A DNA stretch of 64,000 nucleotides. Source: Perkinsus marinus ATCC 50983 (lineage: Eukaryota; Perkinsozoa; Perkinsida; Perkinsidae). Location: NCBI RefSeq assembly GCF_000006405.1, contig NW_003202922.1, positions 175,663 to 239,662 of the forward strand, written 5' to 3'. How positions within the stretch are numbered: the stretch's first letter is position 1; every line of letters begins with the position of its first letter. Below, piece by piece: positions 11,349-21,489 of the stretch. The notes under the pieces are model-generated. The model was not told the DNA's origin. It saw only the letters and a list, made by a program, of their open reading frames with translations, and did no database searches. A program made the translations under genes and the position numbers.

Positions 11349-11845
11349 CTGTCCATCCGCATGGGCAGCGTAACGTTTTTTGACCGTTCACGTTACGGCG
11401 TGCGTATCGTAAGCAGTTTACGGTTATGAAAAGGTACGGAAAGGCCTTACGACTTTACGGTTGGTGCTGAACTGCCTTTTAAGAATTGTGGCGGAAAGAT
11501 TCGCTGTAATGCACTCCACGATAGCTCAAATAGCTGTTAAACTCATCTCTCGTGGCTCGGATTCAACCGAGCCGCTGAGAGAGTAACATTTGGTTTCGCA
11601 TTTGCCACTCGTCTCCTCTGCAAATTCCGTCCGTCTCACTCCCAGACTGGCCCGGAACTGCCAAGCCGGCCTCGTCCACGGATTCACATTCACATGAAAT
11701 AGATTTAGGCGACTTAAATGATCAATCCTCGCTTCGTCCTCTGCATCTCCGTAAGACCTGTTACGGCGCCGTAATTTTACGGTACGGGGCTTGAAGCGTA
11801 ACCGTAAAAGTGAACCGTAACGGTCCGTAATGTAATTCTGCCCAT
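11349..11845. mobile_element. Putative non-autonomous DNA element with GGGCAG...CTGCCC ends
   Basis: The left end catgggcagcgtaacg and right end ccgtaatgtaattctgcccat are inverted and similar. Both ends are packed with TTACGG/CCGTAA motifs in opposite orientation, giving a foldback-like layout. The roughly 300 bp interior has no coding capacity. A target-site duplication is not evident. Class is inferred. Confidence 0.4.
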
Positions 11846-12610
11846 CTATACCCCTAATTTATCCTCCTCGCCCCTTCCACGATCCCTTCTGCCTTATCCA
11901 GCTTATAGTCGAGGATCACACGTGTGGCATATTGATTACAGCGATTTGAACCTTAAACAGCGTAGCGTTGCATTGGTGGGGCCTCTGTTCGAGCCCTGGA
12001 GCAATTGCTTTAATCCCTGTCTCTGGATTCGAGGATATGAATAACTTAGCTAACTGCGCCGTAAGTGTCTCTCAGTTTTTATTGTAGGCTGCTTGTTTCT
12101 ATGGCTCACATGTTGTGTGCCCACCACGTAGTCCCAATGGGAAGGCTATCGGACTAGCATGATTATAACAGACTTTGTGGACTTCACCTGACTTTGTAAC
12201 GATGTCTTAAAGTGGGTAAGTTTCAGTTTGGAGGCAACGATTAATCCCCACGCCACGGTGTTTGCGAATCGGCAGGTCACGGGAATATTATCTCCGAAAT
12301 ATACAAATCGTCATGTTGGGTTGTTCAACGATGCCGGGATGTTGATTCCGTTCGACTGCCTCTCCCTTCATGTAATGCTGAACATGTTTTTGTGGCTGCG
12401 GTCGAAGTCTTAGGAACATTTCTATTGGTCGAGCCATGGCTGAGCCAGTTTGGCTCAGAGACGAAGCATCCGAACAGCTTGTATTTCTCGAGTCGTTACG
12501 GTGTTCATCGGGGAAAAGTTTACAACCATTTGGCGGTCGTATGGGACATATATACAATACACTTCTACCCAAACAAAACCAAACGACTGTGCACCAAGAC
12601 CGTTTTCGAG
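11846..12610. other. Intergenic, no gene seen
   Basis: No conserved frame. A B-box-like ctgttcgagccctgg near 11980 may be another tRNA-derived fragment. The stretch up to 12610 is the flank of the minisatellite. Confidence 0.35.
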
Positions 12611-13061
12611 CTGTACGGCTTCTGTACGGCTGCTGTACGGCTGCTGTACGGCTTCTGTACGGCTGCTGTACGGCTTCTGTACGGCTGCTGTACGGCTTCT
12701 GTACGGCTGCTGTACGGCTGCTGTACGGCTGCTGTACGGCTTCTGTACGGCTGCTGTACGGCTTCTGTACGGCTGCTGTACGGCTTCTGTACGGCTGCTG
12801 TACGGCTTCTGTACGGCTTCTGTACGGCTGCTGTACGGCTTCTGTACGGCTGCTGTACGGGTGCTGTACGGCTTCTGTACGGCTGCTGTACGGCTTCTGT
12901 ACGGCTTCTGTACGGCTGCTGTACGGCTTCTGTACGGCTGCTGTACGGCTTCTGTACGGCTGCTGTACGGCTGCTGTACGGCTTCTGTACGGCTGCTGTA
13001 CGGCTGCTGTACGGCTGCTGTGCGGCTTTTGTGCGGCTGCTGTGCGGCTGCTGTTCGGGTT
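12611..13061. repeat. 11-bp minisatellite, 41 units
   Basis: 451 bp made of exactly 41 units of CTGTACGGCTT or CTGTACGGCTG. The last few units are diverged (tgtgcggct, ctgttcggg). The 11-bp period walks through all three phases and the unit contains no stop, so long frames exist on both strands; these are artefacts of the repeat, not genes. Units alternate irregularly between the T and G variants. Confidence 0.97.
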
Positions 13062-13494
13062 TTTGGTTTTCGTCAATAACAGCTCAGCCGCGGATAACAG
13101 CTCGGGTTTCGTTCCACGATGATATCCATCGCACGCCCGAGAAAAGCTCAGGTTAGTCTCAGTCACATCGACAAGCTCCAGGCGTTATTATTCTGGTTTG
13201 GCCTCACGCCACTCATCTCTTTCCCCATTCTGCAGCTGCCCGGGAGATTTCTCTTCTCATGCATCCCTTCTCACTTGGCTATCACCCAGTAAGTTAGGTG
13301 TCCGCAATCTGTCGCCGTGATTCCAGCTGCTACCATCCACGTGTGGAAGGCTCATAAGGCGCTGCATCAGGCCAGCAGTGCCGCAATTTGCTTTCGAACT
13401 ACCGAATTCCCGGCACCTTGGGAGGCGTGTTGATGTCCGGTTCGGCTATATATGTTGCTTCACAGTCTTGTTTATTGTGATCAAACTCACCACA

Positions 13495-15426
13495 ATGAAC
13501 TCAAGGCCTCTCGTGGTGAAGGTGAGACACGAAGAGTGCATATGGCGATTAAAGGTTCCGACAGAAGAGGTGTCATACAATAAAGTGAGGGAAGTTGTGG
13601 AGAAGATGGTATCACTTGAGCAAGGTCGCATTATCAGGTGAGCCTCGAGCGATCCCATAGGATTTGCTCGTCTGCATTCATGGTTGTAAGTAGGTATAAG
13701 GACGATGAAGGCGATATGTGCGTCTTGACACCAGAGACCTTCGACGATGCTCTTGAGGTCTCTCAGAGAAGCAACGGCCTTATTCGCCTCGATGTGGTAG
13801 TGGAGAACGGGCGGCTCTCGTGAGAAATGTGGGAAAATATGCACATAGTCAACTGCATGTGTTGATGACAATGTGGAGGAATATATGTTCGCTCTCCCCA
13901 GCTGAACTCAGACTCTCCTCATTGATTATACAAGTTTAGAGAAATGCTCAGTAAGTAACAAGAATTTCCAAAAATCACCTCATACTATCACTGACACATG
14001 TGCATATTTTCCCGCATACTGTTCGTAGGAAGGGCCTTTTCAGGTTAATCCGCGTTCGTTCGAACCAAACCCTGTGCCCTCGGCTGCAGAGGAGCACGCC
14101 TTACCGTACCATATGTCTCTTTCTCGTCATAAACAACAGTCGTCCTTTACCTCACGGAGCAGTCCACAGATTTCTTCTACCGCCGAGAGCAGGAGACAAA
14201 GCAGAGATTCTCCTGCTCATGCTGTCTCGAGAACTTGGGGTCCCTTCGAGCGCTCTTCAGAAGCCTCTCAGCTCGCAGCTCAGCCCCCCCTCTTTTCTGG
14301 TCCAGCCAACCCCTACCCTACCGTTCCCGCTACCACGACGCCTCACGTGAATGGCATCGATAGCAAGGAAAAGCCTTGCGACCAAAGTGTTGGTGTGGTC
14401 CAACCTATGTTGCCGAAGTCGAGTGACAGAATATACGCGCCTAAGCCGGTGCTTAGGACGTTCCTCCGCCTCAACGAGATGAACATGCTTACTCCCAGAA
14501 TGATCACCTCGGTAGTAGTAGAAGTGTCGGGTGCTGGGATTGAACCTGAGGCCTTCGCCAGGTCACAGTGTCGTTTATACCACTCATGATACAGCGATGC
14601 AGTCGTCATACGGATAGATTATCCCACTATGTGCGCAATGACTATGAGCGTATGAGGCCTACTCTGCAGGTGGGCGTCCCGCCGATTTGACGGAGGTGTG
14701 GTATGCATGCTTTGTCACCTCAGAGTATGCTGTTGGCGATAACCCATATACGAGAGCTTCACGAGTTCATGCCGCTGCTACAAGCGGTGGTGAACTCTGG
14801 TCCCAACACGCCTGAAATCACCGAGTTTGGTCAATGGTTCGTTGGCCTCCTCAAGTCCTTTTCAACGCTATGCTTCGACACTCAGGTTCAGGTGAGTTGA
14901 ATATGTCCTCAACAACCACAGAGACCTAAGTTAACCTTTCCTCATTCACAGGTGTTGCTGGTGGTAGCTCCTTCGTGGATACCGTGCTTCCGAGCGGCCG
15001 TTCGACTCGGCCACTTTGATGTACCGCCTACTCCTATACAGCAAGTTACCCATCATGGTGAGCTGCGGTGACTCTCTTGTCTCTGCCTAAGGGATGATAT
15101 TGATAGGTGTGGACTGTGATGGCTGTGGTACGAAGCCTATAGTAGGGCCCCGCTTCAAATGTCAAGTGTGCGACTACGACCTCTGTGGCGAATGCTACCC
15201 CTTCAAGAGCACTCTTCACGCTGAGCTACACGATTTCGTATGTGTCTTGCGCTCAGGCCGAGATTCTACTGTGAGGGCGAGAAAGTTGTGTATTCCCGAT
15301 ATCACTGTTTCTCTTCAGAAGGACACTTTGTCATCGGACTTATCGACCCCAGCATTGTCAGCCTATGTATCTTCACTGGAACGGCAAGCATCAGCGGGGA
15401 GGGAGCGAGCTCAGGGTTTCAACTGA
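13495..15426 (+). CDS. PB1 and ZZ zinc-finger protein, p62/NBR1-like
   Basis: Likely selective-autophagy or signalling scaffold. Model of 435 aa: exons 13495-13637, 13694-13796, 14044-14511, 14724-14891, 14952-15057 and 15107-15426. Residues 1-82 form a PB1 domain with an OPCA motif (DDEGDMCVLTPETFDDAL) and a basic residue in VVKVRHEE. Residues 83-238 are a Ser/Pro-rich linker; 239-294 are helical. A ZZ finger lies near residues 330-380 (DCDGCG...CQVCDYDLCGECY...H..H). The tail is short and no C-terminal UBA is visible. p62 has PB1, ZZ, LIR and UBA in about 440 aa, so here the ZZ is displaced towards the C-terminus. Two introns are enlarged by insertions: 13797-14043 by family A repeats, 14512-14723 by a tRNA-like element. 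An overlapping second frame to 15590 encodes a hydrophobic helix and was not used. Confidence 0.8.
13825..14021. repeat. Family A element, two partial copies head to head inside an intron
   Basis: Starts gtgggaaaatatgcacatagtc, breaks near 13879, then continues in inverse orientation (ttcgctctccccagctgaactcag ... acatgtgcatattttcccgcatactg). Both outer ends are the same terminus, giving a partly palindromic insert. It lies wholly within the second intron of the PB1/ZZ gene. Confidence 0.8.
14520..14605 (-). repeat. tRNA-like sequence inside an intron
   Basis: Minus strand: GAGTGGTATAAACG (A box) followed by CAGGTTCAATCCCAGC (B box) at tRNA-like spacing, in the fourth-exon-side intron of the PB1/ZZ gene. 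No paired acceptor stem was found, so a degenerate tRNA-derived insert. Confidence 0.5.
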
Positions 15427-16934
15427 ATGAAGGAGGCGGTGTGCACATCTGTCATTCGCTCGAGCTAGCTGCGGTTGGTCGTTTCGTATCTACTCCTACC
15501 ATAATTTTTTTACTTTTATCGTTATTCACGTTGGTGATAATACAATGGGTTTGTGGGCGTAAGAAAAGTGTACTCGTTCGCCGTTCATGAGCAGTAGAGA
15601 TTCTCATCGGCTTCTTCGCCTTTCTTTTTGGTCGTCAATTTGGTAAGCTACTCTAGGGTTTCCGACTCGTATTTACTCATGTATTTATTTGTTTCACCCC
15701 GTCTCTTTCGCTCTCATCGCGGTAGTGCTGAATAGTAGAAGTTTTTTGGGGGTTGTCGTTCACGCCCAGAGAGACCGTGGTCACATGAACGGTCAGTTGA
15801 GAGGCCGGGTAGCCTGGCAGAAACTTCGTCTAAGTCGAGAGTATCGTCTGTGTTGAGTTATGATTCTAACGGTGGTTATGAGATCTGAGATAGACCAAGC
15901 TCAGGCCGTGTGAGAGCTGATTCCATGCTAAGCACCCAGGTTCGATCCCGGCAGATTGCATGTGGAATTTCGTCGATTCATCATGAATGAATCCAATGTA
16001 CAGGAACCCTCTTCTAACTTGGTTGTGAATTCCGGCGCAAGGAGTAGGGCAAGGCCTGAGGGTCAGTTGTTGCGGCCTCCTTTGCTAGAGACTGTGTGGC
16101 CGCTACCACCCCGGTAGGCCGACCATCTCCCGAACCGGGGATCCGATATTTGGCCGGATGCTCTACAGCTCGGTGAAGATACGAAGGACTTCCTGGCAGT
16201 GTATTCCCTGTTGTCTTGCACGATGAGTCCAATAAATCACCTCCCTACTGTTTGTACTACTATCCTCGAACCTATAAGAGCTCTATAAGCTGTCACTAGG
16301 CTGTACAACGGCAGTTCGTTTGATGGCATCCCCTCGGAATCCGCTCAGTTGGCTGGCAAACCGAAGTCGCTACTTCAGAGTAGCTCCGCCTCTACAACCA
16401 CTGCTATCGGTGAGCCCCCTCACCGAGGTTTCAACGGAGTGAAGAGTTTTCACTGAAAACTTTAACTCACCTAGAAGAAGTATCAGTACCACTGTTATAC
16501 AATAGGAATGTGATATAGTGCACAATATGCACTGCATANNNNNNNNNNNNNNNNNNNNNNNNNNNNNNNNNNNNNNNNNNNNNNNNNNNNNNNNNNNNNN
16601 NNNNNNNNNNNNNNNNNNNNNNNNNNNNNNNNNNNNNNCTTCTCGATGGTTCCTATGGTAGAGTGCGGAGTTCACAGATGCTACAAGCACGTATCCATCA
16701 CAGAAAGCTCGTTACATTCTCCACCATAATAGCCTCTGTTGGAAGAGCTTCTGATGTAGCCCTTGGTTCAACCAACCAACCGACCAAGTTGGTTGAAAGA
16801 GTTCTGACCGAGGCGCACTAGACAATAGAATCACGAAAAACTCGATAACACAATGCTTATGATGAATAAGCAGCAATGTCTATCAACTCTTAAGGGAAAC
16901 CATCATCCACCACTTCGCTTCGTATCCAATCACT
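15427..16934. other. Intergenic with scaffold gap
   Basis: No gene recognised. A B-box-like ccaggttcgatcccgg lies at about 15938. Contains the 100-N gap 16539-16638. Sequence either side of the gap shows no coding continuity. Confidence 0.4.
16539..16638. other. Assembly gap (100 N)
   Basis: Exactly 100 unknown bases, the usual placeholder for a gap of unknown size. Any frame crossing it is unreliable. Confidence 1.
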
Positions 16935-18114
16935 TTATAGCTGAGCTTGATCGATACCACCTTGTGCCTCGGCTTCACGATTCCACTGGTCAATCATGGC
17001 GCGACGTTCCTCGGAAGTCTGCCTTTCACGACCACGGTCCCGGCCTCGATCGTCACGGCCACGATCACGACGATCGCGGTCATCATGATGGTGATGATGG
17101 CTACGGTGTCCACGATCACGACCTGAGAACCGCATCACTGCACTTGAGAACCTATCTAATTCCTACTCCTAGAACGGCGACGCTCTCTCGATCTGGACCT
17201 CGAACGACTGCGGTATTCTGGATGTAGCTCGTACATCTTACGATAGAGTCTCCTGAGATGGAGTTGTCAATGGCGAAAAGCAGAGAAGTCCGATGAGTAC
17301 CTCCTCAGCTTCCTCGGGACGTGCTTCCAATGTATGAAATTGCAGAAGCCTCCTCGCGAGCACTGAGCATCATCGAATTGACGGCACCTATATGAGATGC
17401 CTGACATGCAGATCCTCACAGTATTTCTCACTACGAGCTACTGAATTCACTCTTACCCCCGTTAACCATAAGAGTAACTACCTGGCTTCACTGAAGTCCG
17501 TCACAGGAGAGTACTCGGGCTGTATGATACGACCCGCATAGAACCTGATGAGCTCTCCAAATAGCAGGGGTCAATGTCGACCGTCCGAGTCACCTCCCAG
17601 TTAATTTCTGGATACACATCTCTGAGCTCTCCTCCTTCACATATTTAACATAGACGTTACCAATCATATGATCTCCGATATTATCAACGACAGCTAGATC
17701 CTCTATTTCTCCTAAGAAACAGTAGATCTAATCTGCCAAGCCCATGCTCATGAGGTAACTCTCAATGCCACCTCTAGTAGGCACCAGACGTACCGTAATT
17801 AGCGAGCTCTAGGAAGACCTCCTCATAGAAGGCTTCGAAGTGCTCCTGAGCGGCATCAGCCTGCTCGTCGGCGACGTCCTGACCCTCAGCCAAAGCAATG
17901 GCAGCCGGAGGGTTCTGAAAGGATACTAAGGGGTAAGGGGTCCAACCTGCCTTACCTGGTACATCCCCTTGAGGAGGACGGTCTGACTAGAGACCGGTCT
18001 GTTATGCTGTCGAGAGCATTGGTCACCGTGACGGCATGTTCCGATCTTGAAGTAGAAGGGGCAGTTCACACGGTCCTCTTCGGTACCGAAGATTCGGGCA
18101 AGATGCTCAGCCAT
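16935..18114 (-). CDS. U2AF1: U2AF small subunit (U2AF35), 7 exons
   Basis: Recognises the 3' splice-site AG as part of the U2AF heterodimer in the nucleus. Exons: 18114-17956, 17914-17794, 17711-17594, 17544-17482, 17387-17301, 17252-17167 and 17122-16935; introns are 41, 82, 49, 94, 48 and 44 bp. Starts [24 protein letters not shown] finger 1 is C-x8-C-x5-C-x3-H ([20 protein letters not shown]). The UHM/RRM carries [12 protein letters not shown] and YSPVTDF. CCCH finger 2 is [19 protein letters not shown]. The C-terminus is RS-rich and then Arg/Asp/His-rich (RDRGRD repeats), ending about 25 residues after the last RS block. All core family features are present and full length. Confidence 0.96.
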
Positions 18115-18813
18115 TCAAGGGTGGTAGCAAATCACTCTGAGTACTGTGATTCAGCAACGCATAGAAGGCCTTACTCCAATTTCTCCAAGATGTCCAATAC
18201 GAGCTTACTAGGACATCACAGACTGACCCTGTCGAACCCTATACTGATTTTTGCTTGATTGCAAGGGCAACTCACTCATAGAAAATTATAACCACGCCTT
18301 CAACAGTCACACGATCGTGTACACCACCGTGCCGCTAGAGCCGATAAGCGAGAGAGTCCCGACGAATCGTATCAATGATCACAAAAAAACAGCAGAAAGA
18401 TCAAGTCAATGAACCTCGAAACACTTGTTCGGAGTGATCGATTAGAATGGCGTGCGCAATTACCTCTATGTGGACTCGGAACTGGTTAACGATATGTATG
18501 CAAGATCCTTTGTCGACCAAGAGCAGTATAGATGGTGAGTACCTTAGGGAGATGATCGCTTGTTGTGGGATGATCAGAAGTTTCCACAGGCTTTGGTTTG
18601 GGGACCAGCTCGGTGACGTGAGGTAAATACTAAGAAAAAGCTAGAAAGTATAAGTTTTCAAGATCTGAATTTAACATGTAAGTCAACACAAAATGTAAGA
18701 CAGCGACTCTCGATCTGAGCTTGAACATGAGCATAAGTATGATGAAGTCATCATTCATGACGATGGTAATTTTCAGAAACGGTAGATTCTTCGATGCTGT
18801 TTTAGTGGTTCGT
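18115..18813. other. Intergenic, no gene seen
   Basis: Upstream of U2AF1. No conserved frame recognised. Confidence 0.4.
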
Positions 18814-19283
18814 AGCTCTCGGCGGCTCTCGGCGGGTAAATGCAAATAGTCAAGGAGAATGGGGAATAGTCAAGGACGCAATCTCGCTCGCCCTGGGTGA
18901 AATTTTGGGGAATATTCAAGGGAGAGGGCTGGGGACTTCGTTGGCCAGTTAAACAGTGTTCTTTTGTGATAAAATGGAAGGCGAGGCAGCGATTCCTAAT
19001 CTGGAAGACCAACCTGCCAACCTATTCCAATTATAATGCAAACACCATACCTACACTAGTTCATCATCTATCGAACCTTGGCTCTGAGACCTAACCATTC
19101 TCCGGTTACGTGTGTTCAGGATGTATGAGATAGTAATACTGAGACTTACCGTAACTAAACGCACAAATAGGAAGGATAGAAGTGAGTAGTTGATCGCGTG
19201 GCAACGCCACGGTGGCACCAGAGCGAGGGTCTCGTTGTAGGACGAGCGAGGTTGTCAGAGCGTTGGGAATTGTAGGACGCCCT

Positions 19284-19358
19284 GAAGTGGACAACGCCCT
19301 AGGCAGAGCGTTGTCCACTTCCTGGCTTCTGCTCCACTTCGGCAGGAAGTGGAGCAGA
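19284..19358. repeat. Two adjacent perfect stem-loops
   Basis: Stem 1: 14 bp GAAGTGGACAACGC (19284-19297) pairs with 19308-19321, with a 10-nt loop. Stem 2: 13 bp TCTGCTCCACTTC (19328-19340) pairs with 19346-19358, with a 5-nt loop. The inner AAGTGGA of each stem is shared, so alternative pairing between them is possible. Confidence 0.85.
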
Positions 19359-20098
19359 GCGATACAGATGCCACACCTTGCGTAGGTGCCGCCGTTGGCG
19401 ATGAGTAACGGTGGTCCTATCTAAGTAGTACCTAAAGAGAAGAAAATGGCAACCATTCAATTGCAAGTCCGAGATTTGAGCTAAGTTCAAGGTGAACTGT
19501 TCGGCCAGGTTACTCTCTGAACGCTGCAATCGTCTGCTGCCGCTGGAACTACTCTGTAGGAGGCAAATGAATTCCTAAGAGGCGCTCCATTCTGATAATA
19601 CGTCTTTCTTCTAGGGGTATGGACCTGTTGCTGAGAACTAAAGGGTAACGATGGGGGGAGGAGAGATGAAGGGAGGCTCCTCTCGAGATCGGCTGGGTGA
19701 CTCTCACAAGCGGACGGAGATGGCAGTAGGCCCTAATGATTAGGGCACCTTCGAGAAACCTTGGAGGGAGTCTCAATCTAGAACTCTCAGAGTTCAACTC
19801 TGGAAGATCGACAAACGACGTTCTATCAAAGTCCTCGCTTATAATTTATAATTTAGGAAGAAGTCGCTTAAAAGGGACCAAAACACAGCCGACAGAGCTT
19901 ACAAAGAACTGTCGGCCGAGGACTCCTTAGGGAAGTCCTCAGGGAATCCACAGACAAAACCCATATACAAGCGCGAGCTCTTACTCAAGTGCGAGCTCTG
20001 ATACAACTTGTATCAGAACTTGTATCATACAAGTTCTCAAAAAACTGTCATTACGGGTAAACCCGAACCCCGACGGTCTTATTCCAGGAAACCCAGAT

Positions 20099-20185
20099 AA
20101 CAAGGAAACCAGAAACCCGAAGGGAATAACAAGGCAACCAGAAACCCGAAGAGAATAACAAGGCAACCAGAAACCCGAAGGGAAT
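20099..20185. repeat. 29-bp tandem repeat, three units
   Basis: Three contiguous 29-bp copies beginning AACAAGGCAACCAGAAACCC, with one or two mismatches each, followed by a broken fourth. No spacers, so not a CRISPR array. Confidence 0.9.
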
Positions 20186-20714
20186 AACAGTGTAAACCCC
20201 TAGCGGCTAGGGCCTAGCCCGATGCGGACCGCATTACGCAGGTAGAGACATCATTTGCCGTAGGTACGGACGCTATAACGTGGTTAATAGTAACCTAGGA
20301 CACTAGGGAGTCCCTAGTAGGGACATCATCTGTTTTGGCCCGCGCCTTGACTATTTGCAAGAATAAACTGCGCGGGGCGAGCGAGAAATCACCTTGACTA
20401 TTCACGATTTCCCTTGAAAATCTGAATTTACCCGCTCTCGGCGGCTTGACTGGATTTGACATGGAGGTGACCTAACCTAAGGCGAAATGCATGATCTTAT
20501 CTGAGGCAATGATCGATTCCAATCTGCATGTGAAGATAGAGGATTCTGACGTCGAAAAGTAGATAAGTTTGTCTACTCGGATAGTCTCTTCCCGGAAGGG
20601 AGGGAGGGGCCTTAGAAGCACCGCATAGGAATCGGGCAATAGCAGCTCCTGAGAAAGCAAGTAGTCTTGTGGTTGTCCCGAAGTCCAATAAGGTGTCGTT
20701 AGCGTCGAAAGAAT

Positions 20715-20815
20715 CGATCGCTCTATGGTCTAACGGTTAGTGATCATTGCCGTTGTTCATATGAATCGGGTACGATACCCGCGGATTTCAAAATCCTGTA
20801 GAGTTTCGAACAACG
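20715..20815 (+). repeat. tRNA-like sequence with flanking inverted repeat
   Basis: Begins ctatggtctaacggttagtg (A box) and carries atcgggtacgatacccg (B-box-like) 35 nt later. The segment gccgttgttcatatg near 20748 recurs inverted as gaacaacggcatatg at its end. Degenerate tRNA or SINE head. Confidence 0.45.
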
Positions 20816-20947
20816 GCATATGGTTGACGTAAGTGGTACCATATTTGGTAACGAACTAGGTCCCATGCAGAGGTCGCTTCCAGGAGAAGCTCGGGATGCT
20901 CTCTGCTGCAACTATCTACGATGTAGTGCCCATGGACCAGGTTCACT

Positions 20948-20974
20948 GTTAATACGACTCAGAGTCGTATTAAC
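20948..20974. repeat. 27-bp perfect palindrome
   Basis: GTTAATACGACTC, one A, then its exact inverse. Each arm contains the first bases of a common cloning-vector promoter motif (TAATACGACTC). Confidence 0.9.
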
Positions 20975-21489
20975 TGTCTCTAAAGATTGAAAAAAGAGTC
21001 CTTTTGGGACTTCTTATCTACAGTGAAGTGACCAGAGTATAACGCCTACGTTCTGCCAGCTCAGCCACATGTCATCAGTGATGACCTATATCCAAAGAAC
21101 CACTGAGTATCTGAGTCCGGGACGCCCCATTGCTCGGCGCGACTCGATCTCCAACATATCGAGTATCTGTAAGGGCGTGGACGATTGCAGCGATGCGATC
21201 AGCGACATCAGAGCAGAGGCCATGGAGAATGCCTCAGTGGAATGCTGATCGTCCATCGTATCAATTCGAAATCGCAGCGCGGGTAGTGTTATCAAAATGC
21301 TCTCGCAAAAGTTCACTGCGGGTTAAAGTTAGTATTTTCCCTCCTACCGCACCACGCGCAACGCCAAACTTTCTGTCCGTCTGAACCGGCATTGGGCAGC
21401 CTCTCTGGCTTGCAGCCTTGCACACCGCGCCGACGTAGCAGCGTTTAATGACATACAACGCCTGCAATAAGTTTCACATTCACATGTAG
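20975..21489. other. Intergenic, no gene seen
   Basis: No convincing coding region; scattered short frames only. Confidence 0.35.

Larger units (their letters stand above)
18814..20446. mobile_element. Putative 1.6 kb non-autonomous element with imperfect terminal inverted repeats
   Basis: The left end (18814-18894) and the reverse complement of the right end (20374-20446) share CTCTCGGCGGGTAAAT-type text, GAATAGTCAAGG and TCTCGCTCGCCC in the same order, about 75 bp of imperfect inverted repeat. The motif ATAGTCAAGG recurs within the ends. The interior has no conserved protein; it holds two perfect hairpins (19284-19358), a GCCCTAAT/ATTAGGGC palindrome near 19730 and a 29-bp tandem array. 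Transposon type is inferred from structure alone. Confidence 0.5.

Noticed and set aside
12288-13166. Four long overlapping open frames (209-292 codons) over the minisatellite
   Set aside because: They arise because the 11-bp unit has no stop in these phases; all share the same degenerate 11-residue repeat and lack any unique domain.
15240-15590. Alternative frame with a transmembrane segment overlapping the ZZ exon
   Set aside because: Overlaps the well-supported ZZ frame and has no splice join; noted but not annotated as a gene.
20099-20185. 29-bp repeats as a CRISPR array
   Set aside because: Units are contiguous without spacers, and the window is eukaryotic.
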